NCBI GenBank assembly: GCA_963836015.1
Contig: CAWIIF010000012.1
Location: 124,001-188,000, forward strand
Source of the DNA: CAWCDJ01 sp963836015
GTDB lineage: Bacteria > Acidobacteriota > Terriglobia > Bryobacterales > Bryobacteraceae
Direction of reading: 5' to 3'
DNA: 64,000 bases
Part shown: positions 34,059 to 43,104 of the stretch, one piece after another
Position numbering within the stretch: position 1 is the first letter of the stretch
How the letters are laid out: each line of letters starts with the position of its first letter
Notes under the pieces: generated by a model
Databases searched by the model: none
Seen by the model: the letters and a program-made list of their open reading frames with translations, nothing else
Told to the model about the DNA's origin: nothing
Position numbers and translations under genes: made by a program

Positions 34059-34544
34059 ATGGCGACGCTACCTAAAGTCTTCCGCAAGGTCGAAGCGCCG
34101 GAACCGACAAGCACCTCTCCGGAGGTCGCGCGCCGGCCGGCACTCGTACGGAATCCGTACGCGCTTCGCGCCTTACCGCAGGCGGATGTTTTCTTCTACT
34201 GCAAAAAGATCAATAATTCCCGCCTGGTGCGCGAGCCCGATCCGCAGGCCCGCGGCGCCTGCTGGTCGGCGATCGGCGTAGCCTGCGTGGTGCTTGCCGG
34301 GCTGTCGGGCGTGATGGCCCCGACGGTGGCGAACACCCTTGCGGGCTACAAGCTCGAGGCATTGCGTGTGGAAGAGCGGAAGATGCTGGACGAGCGGCGT
34401 TTGCTCGAACTGCAGGAAGCCGAGTTGTTGAGGCCCGACCGGCTGGAAAGATTAGCCCGGGGCCAGAATCTCGTGACGCCGTCCTCCGGCCAGGTGATCC
34501 ACCTGGATAGCCGGGAAGACGGCGCCGTTGCGATGGTGAAGTAA
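34059..34544 (+). CDS. ftsL: FtsL-like division protein
   Basis: A 161-residue bitopic membrane protein. It has a cytoplasmic N terminus of about 65 residues, one membrane helix (IGVACVVLAGLSGVMAP) and an extracytoplasmic coiled coil with heptad-like Leu/Glu content (EALRVEERKMLDERRLLELQ), then LVTPSSGQVIHL. Sequence identity to FtsL is low, as usual for the family; the call rests on topology and position between rsmH and ftsI. FtsL forms the FtsQLB complex that triggers septal peptidoglycan synthesis. The N-terminal extension is longer than usual. Confidence 0.8.
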   Translation: MATLPKVFRKVEAPEPTSTSPEVARRPALVRNPYALRALPQADVFFYCKKINNSRLVREPDPQARGACWSAIGVACVVLAGLSGVMAPTVANTLAGYKLEALRVEERKMLDERRLLELQEAELLRPDRLERLARGQNLVTPSSGQVIHLDSREDGAVAMVK

Positions 34545-34559
34545 CGAAAGCGGGGAGGC

Positions 34560-36563
34560 GTGCGCGGCACGCTACGCGACATGGTGGAGCGTCGTCTGAC
34601 GTGGCTCGCCTTGATCATCCTGCTTTGGGGCGGAGCCATCTTCTACAAGTTGATTTCACTGCAGGTGATTCATCACCTGCAGTATGTCCGCATGGCGCGG
34701 GCCCGGCAGGAATTGGTGGTCGAGATCCCGGCGCCGCGCGGGACGCTATTCGACCGCTCGGGCCGCGTACTCGCCATGAGCACGCCGGCCGAAACGGTCT
34801 ACATCAACCCGCAGAAGGTGGACGTCCAGGTGGCGACCGAAATTCTGGCCGGGTCGCTCCATCTCAATCCGGTGGAACTCTACGGCGAGATCCTCTCGGC
34901 CTATGAGAACCACCGAGGCTACCTGATCATCAAGCGGCGCATCTCCGACGAGGAGTCGGACCGCCTGCACCGCCTCGGCCTGGAATGGATCGGCTTCCAG
35001 CGGGAGAGCCAGCGCCACTATCCCAAAGGCAGCCTGGCCGCGCACGTGCTTGGTTCGGTCGATTTTGAAGAGAAGGGCAACGCCGGCGTCGAGAAGTCGC
35101 TCGACGAGGACCTTCGCGGCCAGCCCGGCCAGATGCGGCTGTTGACCGACGTCAAACGCCGCGGCATCGAATCCACCCTGGCTACCGAGGCGCGCCCCGG
35201 CCTGCCGGTCATCCTCAGTATCGACGAGCGGATTCAATTCATCGCCGAGCGCGAGCTGGCGGTCGCGGTCCAGGCCCACCATGCCACCAGCGGCAGCGTC
35301 GTCGTGATGAACCCCTACACGGGCGAAGTCCTGGCGCTGGCCAGTTATCCTTCCTACGACCCCAATGACTCCCCGAAACCGGAGGACGTGGCCGATCGCC
35401 AGAATCATGCGGTGTCGGTGCCTTTCGAGCCGGGTTCCGTTTTCAAGGTCATCACGCTTTCGGCCGCCCTCGAAACCACCCCGCTCACGCCCGACAGCCT
35501 CATCAACTGCCACGGCGGCGTGCTGCGCCTTCCAGGCCGCGTGATTCACGATTCTCACGGCGGGCTGGGCCTGCTTCCCATGGCGACGGTCCTGGCGAAA
35601 TCCAGCAACATCGGCGCCATCGAGATCGGCCTGCGGGTGGGGCAGGACAACATGTATAACTACGTCCGCCGCTTCGGATTCGGCCAGAGGACCGGCATCG
35701 ACCTCCCGGCCGAGTCGCCCGGACAATTCCGCAAAGTGTCCCGGTGGGGAAAGACGTCTCTGGCTTCCATCTCGATGGGCCAGGAGGTCAGCGTAACGAC
35801 CCTGCAGCTTGCGCAGGCGGCCGCGATCATCGCCAACGGAGGGCTCCTGGTGCGGCCCCGCCTGGTGCTGAAGAAGGGCGACCAGGATGTGCCGCCGGCC
35901 AGGCCCGTGCGCGTGGTGAAGCCGGAAACCGCCATCACCATGCGCCAGATGATGGAGGGCGTGGTCCTGCACGGCACCGGGAGCCGGGCCAAGGTGGCCG
36001 GGTACACGGTGGGCGGCAAGACCGGGTCGGCCCAGATTTTCGATCGCGCGATCCATCACTATACCCACACGTACAACGGGTCCTTCATGGGGATGGCGCC
36101 GGTGACGAATCCGGCCATCGTGGCGGTGGTGAGCCTGAACGGCACCCGCGGCGAGGGCGGGTTCGGAGGCGTGGTGGCGGCGCCGGTCTTCCATGCGGTG
36201 GTGGCCGAAGCGCTGCGCGTGCTCGACACCCCCAAGGACCTGCCGGACGAGCCGCCGGCTAAAACCCTGGTGGCCAAGGTCTCCGACCTCGACGATCTGG
36301 CCGACGCCGACGAGACTTCCGGCGAGCCGAATATACTGGAAGATAGCGACGACGATGCGCCAGCCTCGGCAACGCCGGCCAACCCGGCAGGTCCGAAGGT
36401 CCCGAATTTTCGCGGTATGAGCATGCGCGCGGTATTAGCGGAAGCAGCCGCCAAGGGTTTGACTGTCGTACCTGCCGGTAGTGGCATTGCACGGATCCAA
36501 ACGCCGGCGCCAGGGGCCGTCCTGCGTGAAGGAGAACGCATCCGCGTCCGGTTTTCGCGATGA
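34560..36563 (+). CDS. ftsI: FtsI-type penicillin-binding protein with C-terminal PASTA domain
   Basis: A 667-residue class B PBP, the septal peptidoglycan transpeptidase. An N-terminal membrane anchor (LTWLALIILLWGGAIFYKL) is followed by the pedestal (PRGTLFDRSGRVLA). Transpeptidase motifs: SxxK as Ser293 in PGSVFK, SxN as SSN in AKSSNIGAIEIG, KTG as GGKTGSAQIFD. The last ~65 residues (PKVPNFRGMSMRAVL to VLREGERIRVRF) form one PASTA domain after an acidic linker; this SpoVD/PBP2x-like feature is absent from E. coli FtsI. GTG start after GGGGAGG. Stop overlaps murE (ATGA). Confidence 0.95.
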   Translation: MRGTLRDMVERRLTWLALIILLWGGAIFYKLISLQVIHHLQYVRMARARQELVVEIPAPRGTLFDRSGRVLAMSTPAETVYINPQKVDVQVATEILAGSLHLNPVELYGEILSAYENHRGYLIIKRRISDEESDRLHRLGLEWIGFQRESQRHYPKGSLAAHVLGSVDFEEKGNAGVEKSLDEDLRGQPGQMRLLTDVKRRGIESTLATEARPGLPVILSIDERIQFIAERELAVAVQAHHATSGSVVVMNPYTGEVLALASYPSYDPNDSPKPEDVADRQNHAVSVPFEPGSVFKVITLSAALETTPLTPDSLINCHGGVLRLPGRVIHDSHGGLGLLPMATVLAKSSNIGAIEIGLRVGQDNMYNYVRRFGFGQRTGIDLPAESPGQFRKVSRWGKTSLASISMGQEVSVTTLQLAQAAAIIANGGLLVRPRLVLKKGDQDVPPARPVRVVKPETAITMRQMMEGVVLHGTGSRAKVAGYTVGGKTGSAQIFDRAIHHYTHTYNGSFMGMAPVTNPAIVAVVSLNGTRGEGGFGGVVAAPVFHAVVAEALRVLDTPKDLPDEPPAKTLVAKVSDLDDLADADETSGEPNILEDSDDDAPASATPANPAGPKVPNFRGMSMRAVLAEAAAKGLTVVPAGSGIARIQTPAPGAVLREGERIRVRFSR

Positions 36564-38047
36564 AACTCGGCGAAATACTATCGGGTGTCCGGCTGCGCCA
36601 GCCCCTTACGCCGGAGTTGGCCGCCTTGCCGGTCGAAGGCCTGGAGTATGATTCGCGGCGCGCCGGCAAGGGATACCTGTTCTTCGCTTTTCCGGGCAGC
36701 CGCGCGGACGGCCGTCAGTTCGCGGCCGACGCCCTGGCCCGCGGAGCAGTCGCCGTAGCGAGCGAGAGCGAGTCTCCGGGGGGCGTTCCCTGGATCGAGG
36801 TGGAGCACGGCCGGCACGCTCTGGCCATCGCCTCCCGCAACTTCTATCACCGCCCCGACGAGCGCCTGGGGCTGACCGGCATCACCGGCACCAACGGCAA
36901 GACCACCACCTCCTACCTGGTCGATTCGGTGCTGCGCGCAGCGGGTCACATTACGGCGCTGATCGGCACCATCGAATACCACCTGGCGGGCAAAGTCCTG
37001 CCGGCCGTGAACACCACTCCGGAGTCGCTCGAGCTGATCCGGCTGTTCGCCGATCTCGAAAGCGCCGGCGGGCGGTACGCCACGATGGAGGTGTCGTCCC
37101 ACGCTCTGGCTTTGGGGCGGGTGTACGGCCTCAAGTTTCACACCGCGGTTTTCACCAACCTCACCCGCGACCATCTCGATTTTCACGGCACGATGGAGGA
37201 TTATTTCGCGGCCAAGGAAACCCTGTTCGCCGGCGCCGGCGGCCCTCCCCCCGAGTTTGCCGTTTTGAATCGCGACGACGAGTATGCGGGGCGGCTGGCG
37301 CTCCATCCCAAGACCCGGCTCTTCTGGTACGGCCTGGGACCGAATGCCGACCTGCGCGCCCGTCACATCTCGTCGGGGTTCCAGGGCCTGCGGTTCGATG
37401 TCCAGTTCGGCAAGACGCGCTTCCCGGTGGAATCGCCGCTGATCGGCAAGATCAACGTGTACAACATCCTGGCGGCCTGCGGAGCGGGACTCTCGTACGG
37501 CATCCCGCCGGAAACCGTGTCGCGCGGAATCGCGAATCTGCGGGCCGTGCCGGGGAGGTTCGAACGGGTGGACGTAGGCCAGCCCTTCGTGGTCGTGGTG
37601 GACTACGCCCACACCGACGACGCCCTGCGCAACGTCATCGCAGTGGCCCGGGGGTTAAATCCGAAGCGCGTCATCACGCTGTTCGGCTGCGGCGGCGACC
37701 GCGACCGCACCAAGCGCCCGCTGATGGGACAGGCCGCCGCCGAAGCCAGCGATTTCGTGGTCGTCACCAGCGATAATCCGCGATCCGAAGACCCCCTGGC
37801 GATCATCAACGACGCGCTGGTGGGCGTCCGCCGCGTGGACGTTCCGCACATCGTGGAGCCCGACCGCGCCGCAGCCATCGCCCGAGCCTTGAAGGAGGCG
37901 CGCGAAGGCGACATCGTCATCCTGGCGGGCAAGGGCCACGAAACGTATCAGGTTTTGAAAGACCGTACCATCGCGTTCGACGACCGGGCGCTGGCGAGAG
38001 AAGTGCTGAAAGGGTATGGGTATCACAAAGACCCTGATCAGCCATGA
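36560..38047 (+). CDS. murE: UDP-MurNAc-L-Ala-D-Glu:meso-diaminopimelate ligase
   Basis: A 495-residue Mur ligase adding the third stem-peptide residue in the cytoplasm. It has YDSRRAGKGYLFFAFPG in the UDP-binding domain, the P-loop GITGTNGKTTTSYLVD, MEVSSHALALGRV with the carbamylated-Lys region nearby, FTNLTRDHLDFHGTMEDYFAAK, VVVDYAHTDDAL, and the amino-acid specificity motif SDNPRSEDP. DNPR indicates meso-diaminopimelate rather than lysine. Overlaps ftsI and murF by 4 bases each. Confidence 0.97.
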   Translation: MKLGEILSGVRLRQPLTPELAALPVEGLEYDSRRAGKGYLFFAFPGSRADGRQFAADALARGAVAVASESESPGGVPWIEVEHGRHALAIASRNFYHRPDERLGLTGITGTNGKTTTSYLVDSVLRAAGHITALIGTIEYHLAGKVLPAVNTTPESLELIRLFADLESAGGRYATMEVSSHALALGRVYGLKFHTAVFTNLTRDHLDFHGTMEDYFAAKETLFAGAGGPPPEFAVLNRDDEYAGRLALHPKTRLFWYGLGPNADLRARHISSGFQGLRFDVQFGKTRFPVESPLIGKINVYNILAACGAGLSYGIPPETVSRGIANLRAVPGRFERVDVGQPFVVVVDYAHTDDALRNVIAVARGLNPKRVITLFGCGGDRDRTKRPLMGQAAAEASDFVVVTSDNPRSEDPLAIINDALVGVRRVDVPHIVEPDRAAAIARALKEAREGDIVILAGKGHETYQVLKDRTIAFDDRALAREVLKGYGYHKDPDQP

Positions 38048-39381
38048 CCCTTGATTTACAGCAGGTTGCCAGAGTGATGGAGGCCGCCGGCGACCCCCGG
38101 GCCGTACGCGTTGGTGGCTGGAGTGTGGACAGCCGGACACAGCAGCCGGGGGATGTCTACTTCGCGCTACGCGGCCCGAATCACGACGGTCACGATTTCG
38201 CGCGGGCCTCCGCGGAGCGGGGCGCATCGGCTGTGGTGCTCGAACGAACAGTCGGCGCGCCGAATGAGCTACTGGTGAACGATACGCTGGCAGCGCTGCA
38301 GCAACTCGGCGCCTGGGCGCGTGAGAATTGGAAGGGAGCACTGGTGGGGGTTACGGGGAGCGCGGGAAAAACCACGACGAAGGATGCCATCGCGCACCTT
38401 CTCTCGACCGCCCTTCCGGTAGGCAAGACAGTCGGCAATTTCAATAATCACGTGGGTGTGCCGCTCTCCATTTTGCGCCTGCCCGACGGGTGCCGCGCCG
38501 CGGTGCTCGAAATGGGAATGAACCATGCGGGCGAGATCCGAGCGCTGGCGCGAATCGCCAAACCGCAGGTTGGAGTCGTGACCAACGTCGGCTACGCCCA
38601 TATCGAGTTCTTCGATTCGATCGAAGGCATCGCCGCCGCCAAGCGCGAGCTGGTGGAGGAACTGCCGCCCGATGGCGTCGCGGTCCTCAACGCCGACGAC
38701 CCGCGCGTCGCGCACTTCGGCGACGTGCATCCCGGGCGTACTGTGACCTTCGGGCTCTCGGAAGGCGCGCAGGTTCGCGCCGAAGCGGTGGAAGCTCTCC
38801 CCTCGGGTTCTCGTTTCCGGGCGCTGGGAGTGGATTACGAAACCGGCATGACCGGCCGCCACGCCGTGCTGAACCTGCTGGCCGCCATCGCGGTGGCGCA
38901 GGTTTTCGACATCGCGCCCGAGCGGCTGCGCGAGCCTGTCCGCACCTTCACGGCCGGCAAAATGCGCGGCGAGCGCCTGGAACACAACGGCATCACCGTC
39001 TGGAACGATTGCTATAACTCCAACCCCGAGGCGGCCCGGTCGATGCTCGACGTGCTGCGGCAGACGGCCGCCGGCCGGAGGATCGCGGTCCTGGGCGAGA
39101 TGCTCGAACTGGGGAGCTCCGCCGCAGACCTTCACCGCCAAGTGGGGCGCTATGCCGCCGAGCGCGGCATCGATTTGTTGATCGGAGTGCGGGGCGCGGC
39201 CCGCGACATGGTCGAAGGCGCCGTCAGTGCCGGACTTCCTTCGAAGGCCGCGTGGTTTTTCGAGGATCCGGAGGAAGCCGGGGATTTCGCGCGCGCCGAA
39301 GCCCGCTCCGGCGATGCGGTGCTCTTCAAAGGTTCGCGCGGCGTGCGCGTCGAGCGGGCACTGGAAAGGTTTTTGTCTTAG
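38044..39381 (+). CDS. murF: UDP-MurNAc-tripeptide:D-Ala-D-Ala ligase
   Basis: A 445-residue Mur ligase completing the pentapeptide. Features: VDSRTQQPGDVYFALRG, the P-loop GVTGSAGKTTTKDAIA, NFNNHVGVPLSIL, LEMGMNHAGEIRALARIA, GYAHIEFFDSIEGIAAAK, and NDCYNSNPEAARSML followed by AVLGEMLELG. The C-terminal end FKGSRGVRVERAL is typical. ATG overlaps the murE stop. No ddl gene is present in this cluster to make its D-Ala-D-Ala substrate. Confidence 0.97.
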   Translation: MTLDLQQVARVMEAAGDPRAVRVGGWSVDSRTQQPGDVYFALRGPNHDGHDFARASAERGASAVVLERTVGAPNELLVNDTLAALQQLGAWARENWKGALVGVTGSAGKTTTKDAIAHLLSTALPVGKTVGNFNNHVGVPLSILRLPDGCRAAVLEMGMNHAGEIRALARIAKPQVGVVTNVGYAHIEFFDSIEGIAAAKRELVEELPPDGVAVLNADDPRVAHFGDVHPGRTVTFGLSEGAQVRAEAVEALPSGSRFRALGVDYETGMTGRHAVLNLLAAIAVAQVFDIAPERLREPVRTFTAGKMRGERLEHNGITVWNDCYNSNPEAARSMLDVLRQTAAGRRIAVLGEMLELGSSAADLHRQVGRYAAERGIDLLIGVRGAARDMVEGAVSAGLPSKAAWFFEDPEEAGDFARAEARSGDAVLFKGSRGVRVERALERFLS

Positions 39382-39387
39382 GTAACA

Positions 39388-40524
39388 ATGCTTTACTATT
39401 TGCTTTACGAGCAGCTTTATCGATACGCCAGCCCGTTCCGCGTCTTCCGCTACACCACCTTCCGGACGGCGTTCGCCAGCCTGACGGCGCTCTTCCTGTG
39501 CGTGGCGCTGGGGCCGTGGCTGATCAACAAGCTGCGCCAGTTTCAGATCGGGCAGTACATCCGCGAGGAAGGCCCCAAGTCGCACCAGAAGAAGGCCGGC
39601 ACTCCCACCATGGGCGGCGTCCTGATCATCATTTCCATCGTGGTGCCGACTCTCTTATGGGCCGACCTGCGCTACATCTACGTCTGGATCGCCATCGCTG
39701 CCCTGCTGGGCTATGGCTGGATCGGCTTTCTCGACGATTACGCCAAGATCACCCGCCGGCGTAACCTGGGGCTGAGTGGCAAGCGCAAACTGGTCTACCA
39801 GTTCGCCATGGGGTTTGCCTTCGCCGGGGTGCTGCTGGTGATGCGCGCTTACGGCGACTTCTCCACGGCCATGAACATCCCGTTCCTCAAGCAGTTCAAA
39901 CCGTCGCTGCTGATCGAAAGCCTGACCCACAATCCGTGGACTTACGTGATCGGCGTGGCGCCCTTCTGTATCGTCGTATCGCTGGTAGTGGTGTTCGCAT
40001 CGAACGCCGTCAACCTGACCGACGGCCTGGACGGGCTGGCGATCGGGCTGATGGTCATCGCGGCCGGCGCGCTCACTGTGCTGACCTACGCCGGAGGCCA
40101 CGCGCAGCTCGCCGAGTATCTGCAACTGGCGCGCAATCCGCGAACCTCGGAACTGACCATCTTCTGCGGCTCGATGACCGGGGCCAGCCTGGGGTTCCTC
40201 TGGTATAACGCGCACCCCGCCGAAATCTTCATGGGCGATGTAGGCTCGCTCGGCCTGGGCGGCGCCATGGCGGTGGTGGCCGTGCTGATCAAGCAGGAAG
40301 TCCTGCTGCTGTTCATCGGCGGCATCTTCATCCTGGAGGCGGTCTCCGTAATCCTGCAGGTGGGCAGCTACAAGCTGCGCGGCGGGAAGCGCATTTTCAA
40401 AATGGCGCCGCTGCACCACCATTTCGAAGCGCTGGGCTGGACGGAGTCGAAAATCATCGCCCGCTTCTGGATTGCCGGACTCGTTCTGGCGTTGTTTGCC
40501 CTCACCACCCTGAAGCTCAGGTAG
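39388..40524 (+). CDS. mraY: Phospho-MurNAc-pentapeptide transferase
   Basis: A 378-residue integral membrane enzyme with about ten helices that transfers phospho-MurNAc-pentapeptide to undecaprenyl phosphate, giving lipid I. Conserved cytoplasmic signatures: HQKKAGTPTMGG, GFLDDYAKI with the Asp pair, ASNAVNLTDGLDGLAIG and AEIFMGDVGSLGLGGAMA, then FKMAPLHHHFEALGW. Length is normal. Six bases separate it from murF. Confidence 0.97.
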   Translation: MLYYLLYEQLYRYASPFRVFRYTTFRTAFASLTALFLCVALGPWLINKLRQFQIGQYIREEGPKSHQKKAGTPTMGGVLIIISIVVPTLLWADLRYIYVWIAIAALLGYGWIGFLDDYAKITRRRNLGLSGKRKLVYQFAMGFAFAGVLLVMRAYGDFSTAMNIPFLKQFKPSLLIESLTHNPWTYVIGVAPFCIVVSLVVVFASNAVNLTDGLDGLAIGLMVIAAGALTVLTYAGGHAQLAEYLQLARNPRTSELTIFCGSMTGASLGFLWYNAHPAEIFMGDVGSLGLGGAMAVVAVLIKQEVLLLFIGGIFILEAVSVILQVGSYKLRGGKRIFKMAPLHHHFEALGWTESKIIARFWIAGLVLALFALTTLKLR

Positions 40525-40527
40525 CCC

Positions 40528-41868
40528 ATGGAACTGAACGGCACTCACGCGCTGGTGGTCGGGCTGAAAAAGTCCGGCATGGCTTCGGTGGAGTTTCTCT
40601 GCCGCCGCGGCGCGGTCGTGCGTGCCACCGATATCAAGCCCCTCGACCAGCTTCCGGGCGCCTCGGAACTGCTGGCGCGGTGGAACGTCCCGTTCGCGCA
40701 ACAGACGCCCGAGGTTTTCGAAGGGAGCGGCTTGATCGTCCTTTCCCCCGACGTGCCGGCCGATCTGCCTCCCCTGGTGGAAGCCCGCGCCCGGGGTGCA
40801 CGGGTAATCGGCGAAGTGGAGCTGGCCGGTCCGTCCCTCAAAGGCCGCACCATCGGGATCACCGGGTCGAACGGCAAGACCACCACCACCAGCCTGATCG
40901 GCCACATCCTGCGGGAATCCGGCGTGCCGGTGCAGGTGGGCGGAAACATCGGGACGGCCGTGACGTCGATGGTGGAGAGCTCTCGCGATGATGGCTGGAA
41001 CGTGCTCGAGCTTTCCAGTTTCCAGCTCGAGACGATCGCGGAATTCCGCGCGCATGTCGGCCTTGCCCTCAACGTGACGCAGAACCACCTGGACCGCCAC
41101 CACACATTCGAGGCCTATGCCGCGGCCAAAGGACGGCTGTTTGAGACCCAGCAGGCCGGGGATTTCGCGGTGCTGAACGCCGAAGACCCGGTGTGCGTCG
41201 GGTATGCCGAACGGACCGCCGCCGCCGTCCAATGGTTCAGCTCGCGCCGCAAGGTGACGCCCGGCGCCCATCTGTGCGCCGACAAGCTGGTGCTCGATGG
41301 CGCGCTGCTGATGACCGCCGGGGAGATCCCCATCCGCGGGCGCCACAACATCGAGAACGTGCTGGCGGCGGCGATTGCCGCGGCGCGCGCGGGAGTCGGG
41401 CACGCGGCGATCGCCGCGGCCGTCCGCACGTTCCACGCCGTGGAGCATCGCCTCGAATTCGTGCGTCAGGTGAGCGGCGTCGATTTTTATAATGACTCGA
41501 AAGCTACCAGCGTCGATGCCACACTCAAGGCGCTCGACGCTTTCGAGGGCGGTCTGTGGGTGATCCTTGGTGGCAAGGACAAGGGCTTGGACTACTCGGT
41601 GCTTCGCTCGCCTCTGGCCGCCAAGGCGCGCGCCGCCCTGCTGATCGGTGCCGCGGCGGGCAAGATCCGCGAACAGCTGAACGGCGCCGTGCCGCTGGTG
41701 GAGGCGGGAACCATCGATGCCGCCATCGACTACGGGTATCGCCACGCCGGTCCCGGAGATACCGTGCTACTCGCTCCGGCCTGCGCCAGTTTCGACCAGT
41801 TCCGCAGCTTCGAACATCGCGGCGAAGTTTTCAAACAGATCGTGAACCAACTCGGACCGAGGGAATAG
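40528..41868 (+). CDS. murD: UDP-MurNAc-L-Ala:D-glutamate ligase
   Basis: A 446-residue Mur ligase adding D-Glu. The N-terminal Rossmann-like domain begins ALVVGLKKSGMASVEFL. The P-loop is GITGSNGKTTTTSLIG. Also seen: VGGNIGTAVTSM, LELSSFQLETIAEF, LNVTQNHLDRH, RHNIENVLAAAIAA, VEHRLEFVRQVSGVDFYNDS and LAPACASFDQFRSFEHRGEVF. D-Glu comes from the racemase encoded at 48.8-49.6 kb. Three bases after mraY. Confidence 0.97.
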   Translation: MELNGTHALVVGLKKSGMASVEFLCRRGAVVRATDIKPLDQLPGASELLARWNVPFAQQTPEVFEGSGLIVLSPDVPADLPPLVEARARGARVIGEVELAGPSLKGRTIGITGSNGKTTTTSLIGHILRESGVPVQVGGNIGTAVTSMVESSRDDGWNVLELSSFQLETIAEFRAHVGLALNVTQNHLDRHHTFEAYAAAKGRLFETQQAGDFAVLNAEDPVCVGYAERTAAAVQWFSSRRKVTPGAHLCADKLVLDGALLMTAGEIPIRGRHNIENVLAAAIAAARAGVGHAAIAAAVRTFHAVEHRLEFVRQVSGVDFYNDSKATSVDATLKALDAFEGGLWVILGGKDKGLDYSVLRSPLAAKARAALLIGAAAGKIREQLNGAVPLVEAGTIDAAIDYGYRHAGPGDTVLLAPACASFDQFRSFEHRGEVFKQIVNQLGPRE

Positions 41869-41871
41869 CGC

Positions 41872-43023
41872 ATGTCACAAAGGCTCAAGACCGACTGGAT
41901 CCTGTTCTCCACCGTGCTCGTGATGATTTCGTTCGGGATGGTGATTCTGTACAGCGCATCGTCGATCATGGCGCGGCTGGATCCGCGGTTCGGCTCGAGC
42001 TGGCACTTCGTCATCCGGCAGCTGGGGTGGGCCGTGGCGGCGATTGCGGTCATGATGACGCTGAAGAAGACCAACTACCGGAAGTTCAATAACTCGGCGG
42101 TAGCCTTCACGGCCATTGGAGTGGCGTTGATGCTGCTCGGCGCGGTGTATTTCGTGGACGCCGCCCACCACCGCTGGCTGCGCCTCGGCGGGCCGTTCGG
42201 GGTGCAGCCTTCCGAGCTGGCCAAGCCGGCGCTGGTCGTATTCATGGCCTTCTTCGTCACCTGGCGCGCGCGGGCCATCAACAATCCGCGCCATACGCTC
42301 ATTCCGGCCGCGCTGGCCGTCGGCCTGGTGATCTTCGCGGTGGTGGTGCCCGACCTCGGAACCGCCGTGGTCCTGGGCGCTGCCGCGATGGTGGTGTTCT
42401 TCGTCGCCGGCCTGCAATTGCGGTACTGCTTTATCGTCGCGGGCATCGCCCTGCTGGGCTTGATCGTCTCCATCTTCGCCGAGCCCTACCGCCTGGGCCG
42501 CGTGGTGAAGTTCTTCGACCCCGAGTTCAAGATCGTGGACCGCTTCGACCCGCAGGGCGTCGTCAAAGCCCGGATGCAGCGCACGCTGCGGACGAGCGAC
42601 ACCAATTACCAGTTGCAGCAGTCGAAGATCGCGGTAGGCGCCGGCGGTCCGCTGGGCCTCGGCCTGATGAACGGAAAACAGAAGCTGCTCTACCTGCCGG
42701 AAGCCCATACGGATTTCATTTACGCCGTGGTGGGCGAGGAGCTCGGATTATTGGGTTCGGTGGGCCTGCTGATCGGCTTCGGCATTATTTTCTGGCGCGG
42801 CCTGCGGGCCACCTTCCGGATGACCGACGAATTCGGGCGATATCTGGCCCTGGGCGTGACGGTGGTGGTGGTAGTGCAGGGCTTTATCAATATGAGCGTG
42901 GTGCTCGGCATGATGCCGACCAAGGGAATCCCCTTGCCGATGATCAGCTACGGCGGAAGCTCTCTGTTGAGCACCCTGGCGCTATTGGGAATCCTGATGA
43001 ACGTGAGCGAGCATGCGGGGTAG
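41872..43023 (+). CDS. ftsW: FtsW septal peptidoglycan polymerase
   Basis: A 383-residue SEDS-family glycosyltransferase with about ten membrane helices that polymerises lipid II at the septum with FtsI. It starts LKTDWILFSTVLVMISFGMV. The conserved loop between TM4 and TM5 reads GGPFGVQPSELAKPALVVF. The large extracytoplasmic loop follows, then LPEAHTDFIYAVVGEELG with the catalytic Asp context, and PTKGIPLPMISYGGSSLL near the end. Followed by the palindromic element that precedes murG. Confidence 0.96.
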   Translation: MSQRLKTDWILFSTVLVMISFGMVILYSASSIMARLDPRFGSSWHFVIRQLGWAVAAIAVMMTLKKTNYRKFNNSAVAFTAIGVALMLLGAVYFVDAAHHRWLRLGGPFGVQPSELAKPALVVFMAFFVTWRARAINNPRHTLIPAALAVGLVIFAVVVPDLGTAVVLGAAAMVVFFVAGLQLRYCFIVAGIALLGLIVSIFAEPYRLGRVVKFFDPEFKIVDRFDPQGVVKARMQRTLRTSDTNYQLQQSKIAVGAGGPLGLGLMNGKQKLLYLPEAHTDFIYAVVGEELGLLGSVGLLIGFGIIFWRGLRATFRMTDEFGRYLALGVTVVVVVQGFINMSVVLGMMPTKGIPLPMISYGGSSLLSTLALLGILMNVSEHAG

Positions 43024-43029
43024 ACAGTG

Positions 43030-43100
43030 GGGTAGGCCTCCTGGCCTGCCCACGCGCCGAAGGCGCGCTCCGCGCGCTGGGCAGGCCAGGAGGCCTACCC
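43030..43100 (+). repeat. Perfect 23-bp inverted repeat covering the murG ribosome binding site
   Basis: The arm 43030-43052 is fully complementary to 43078-43100 with a 25-base GC-rich centre that can form its own CGCGCC/GGCGCG hairpin. The right arm contains AGGAGG (43088-43093), 11 bases before the murG ATG and the only Shine-Dalgarno candidate. The left arm carries the pairing CCTCCT (43037-43042). Each arm can also fold alone (AGGCC-TCCT-GGCCT and AGGCC-AGGA-GGCCT). No U-tract, so not a classical terminator. A related hairpin lies after ftsZ. Confidence 0.85.
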
Positions 43101-43104
43101 TACC

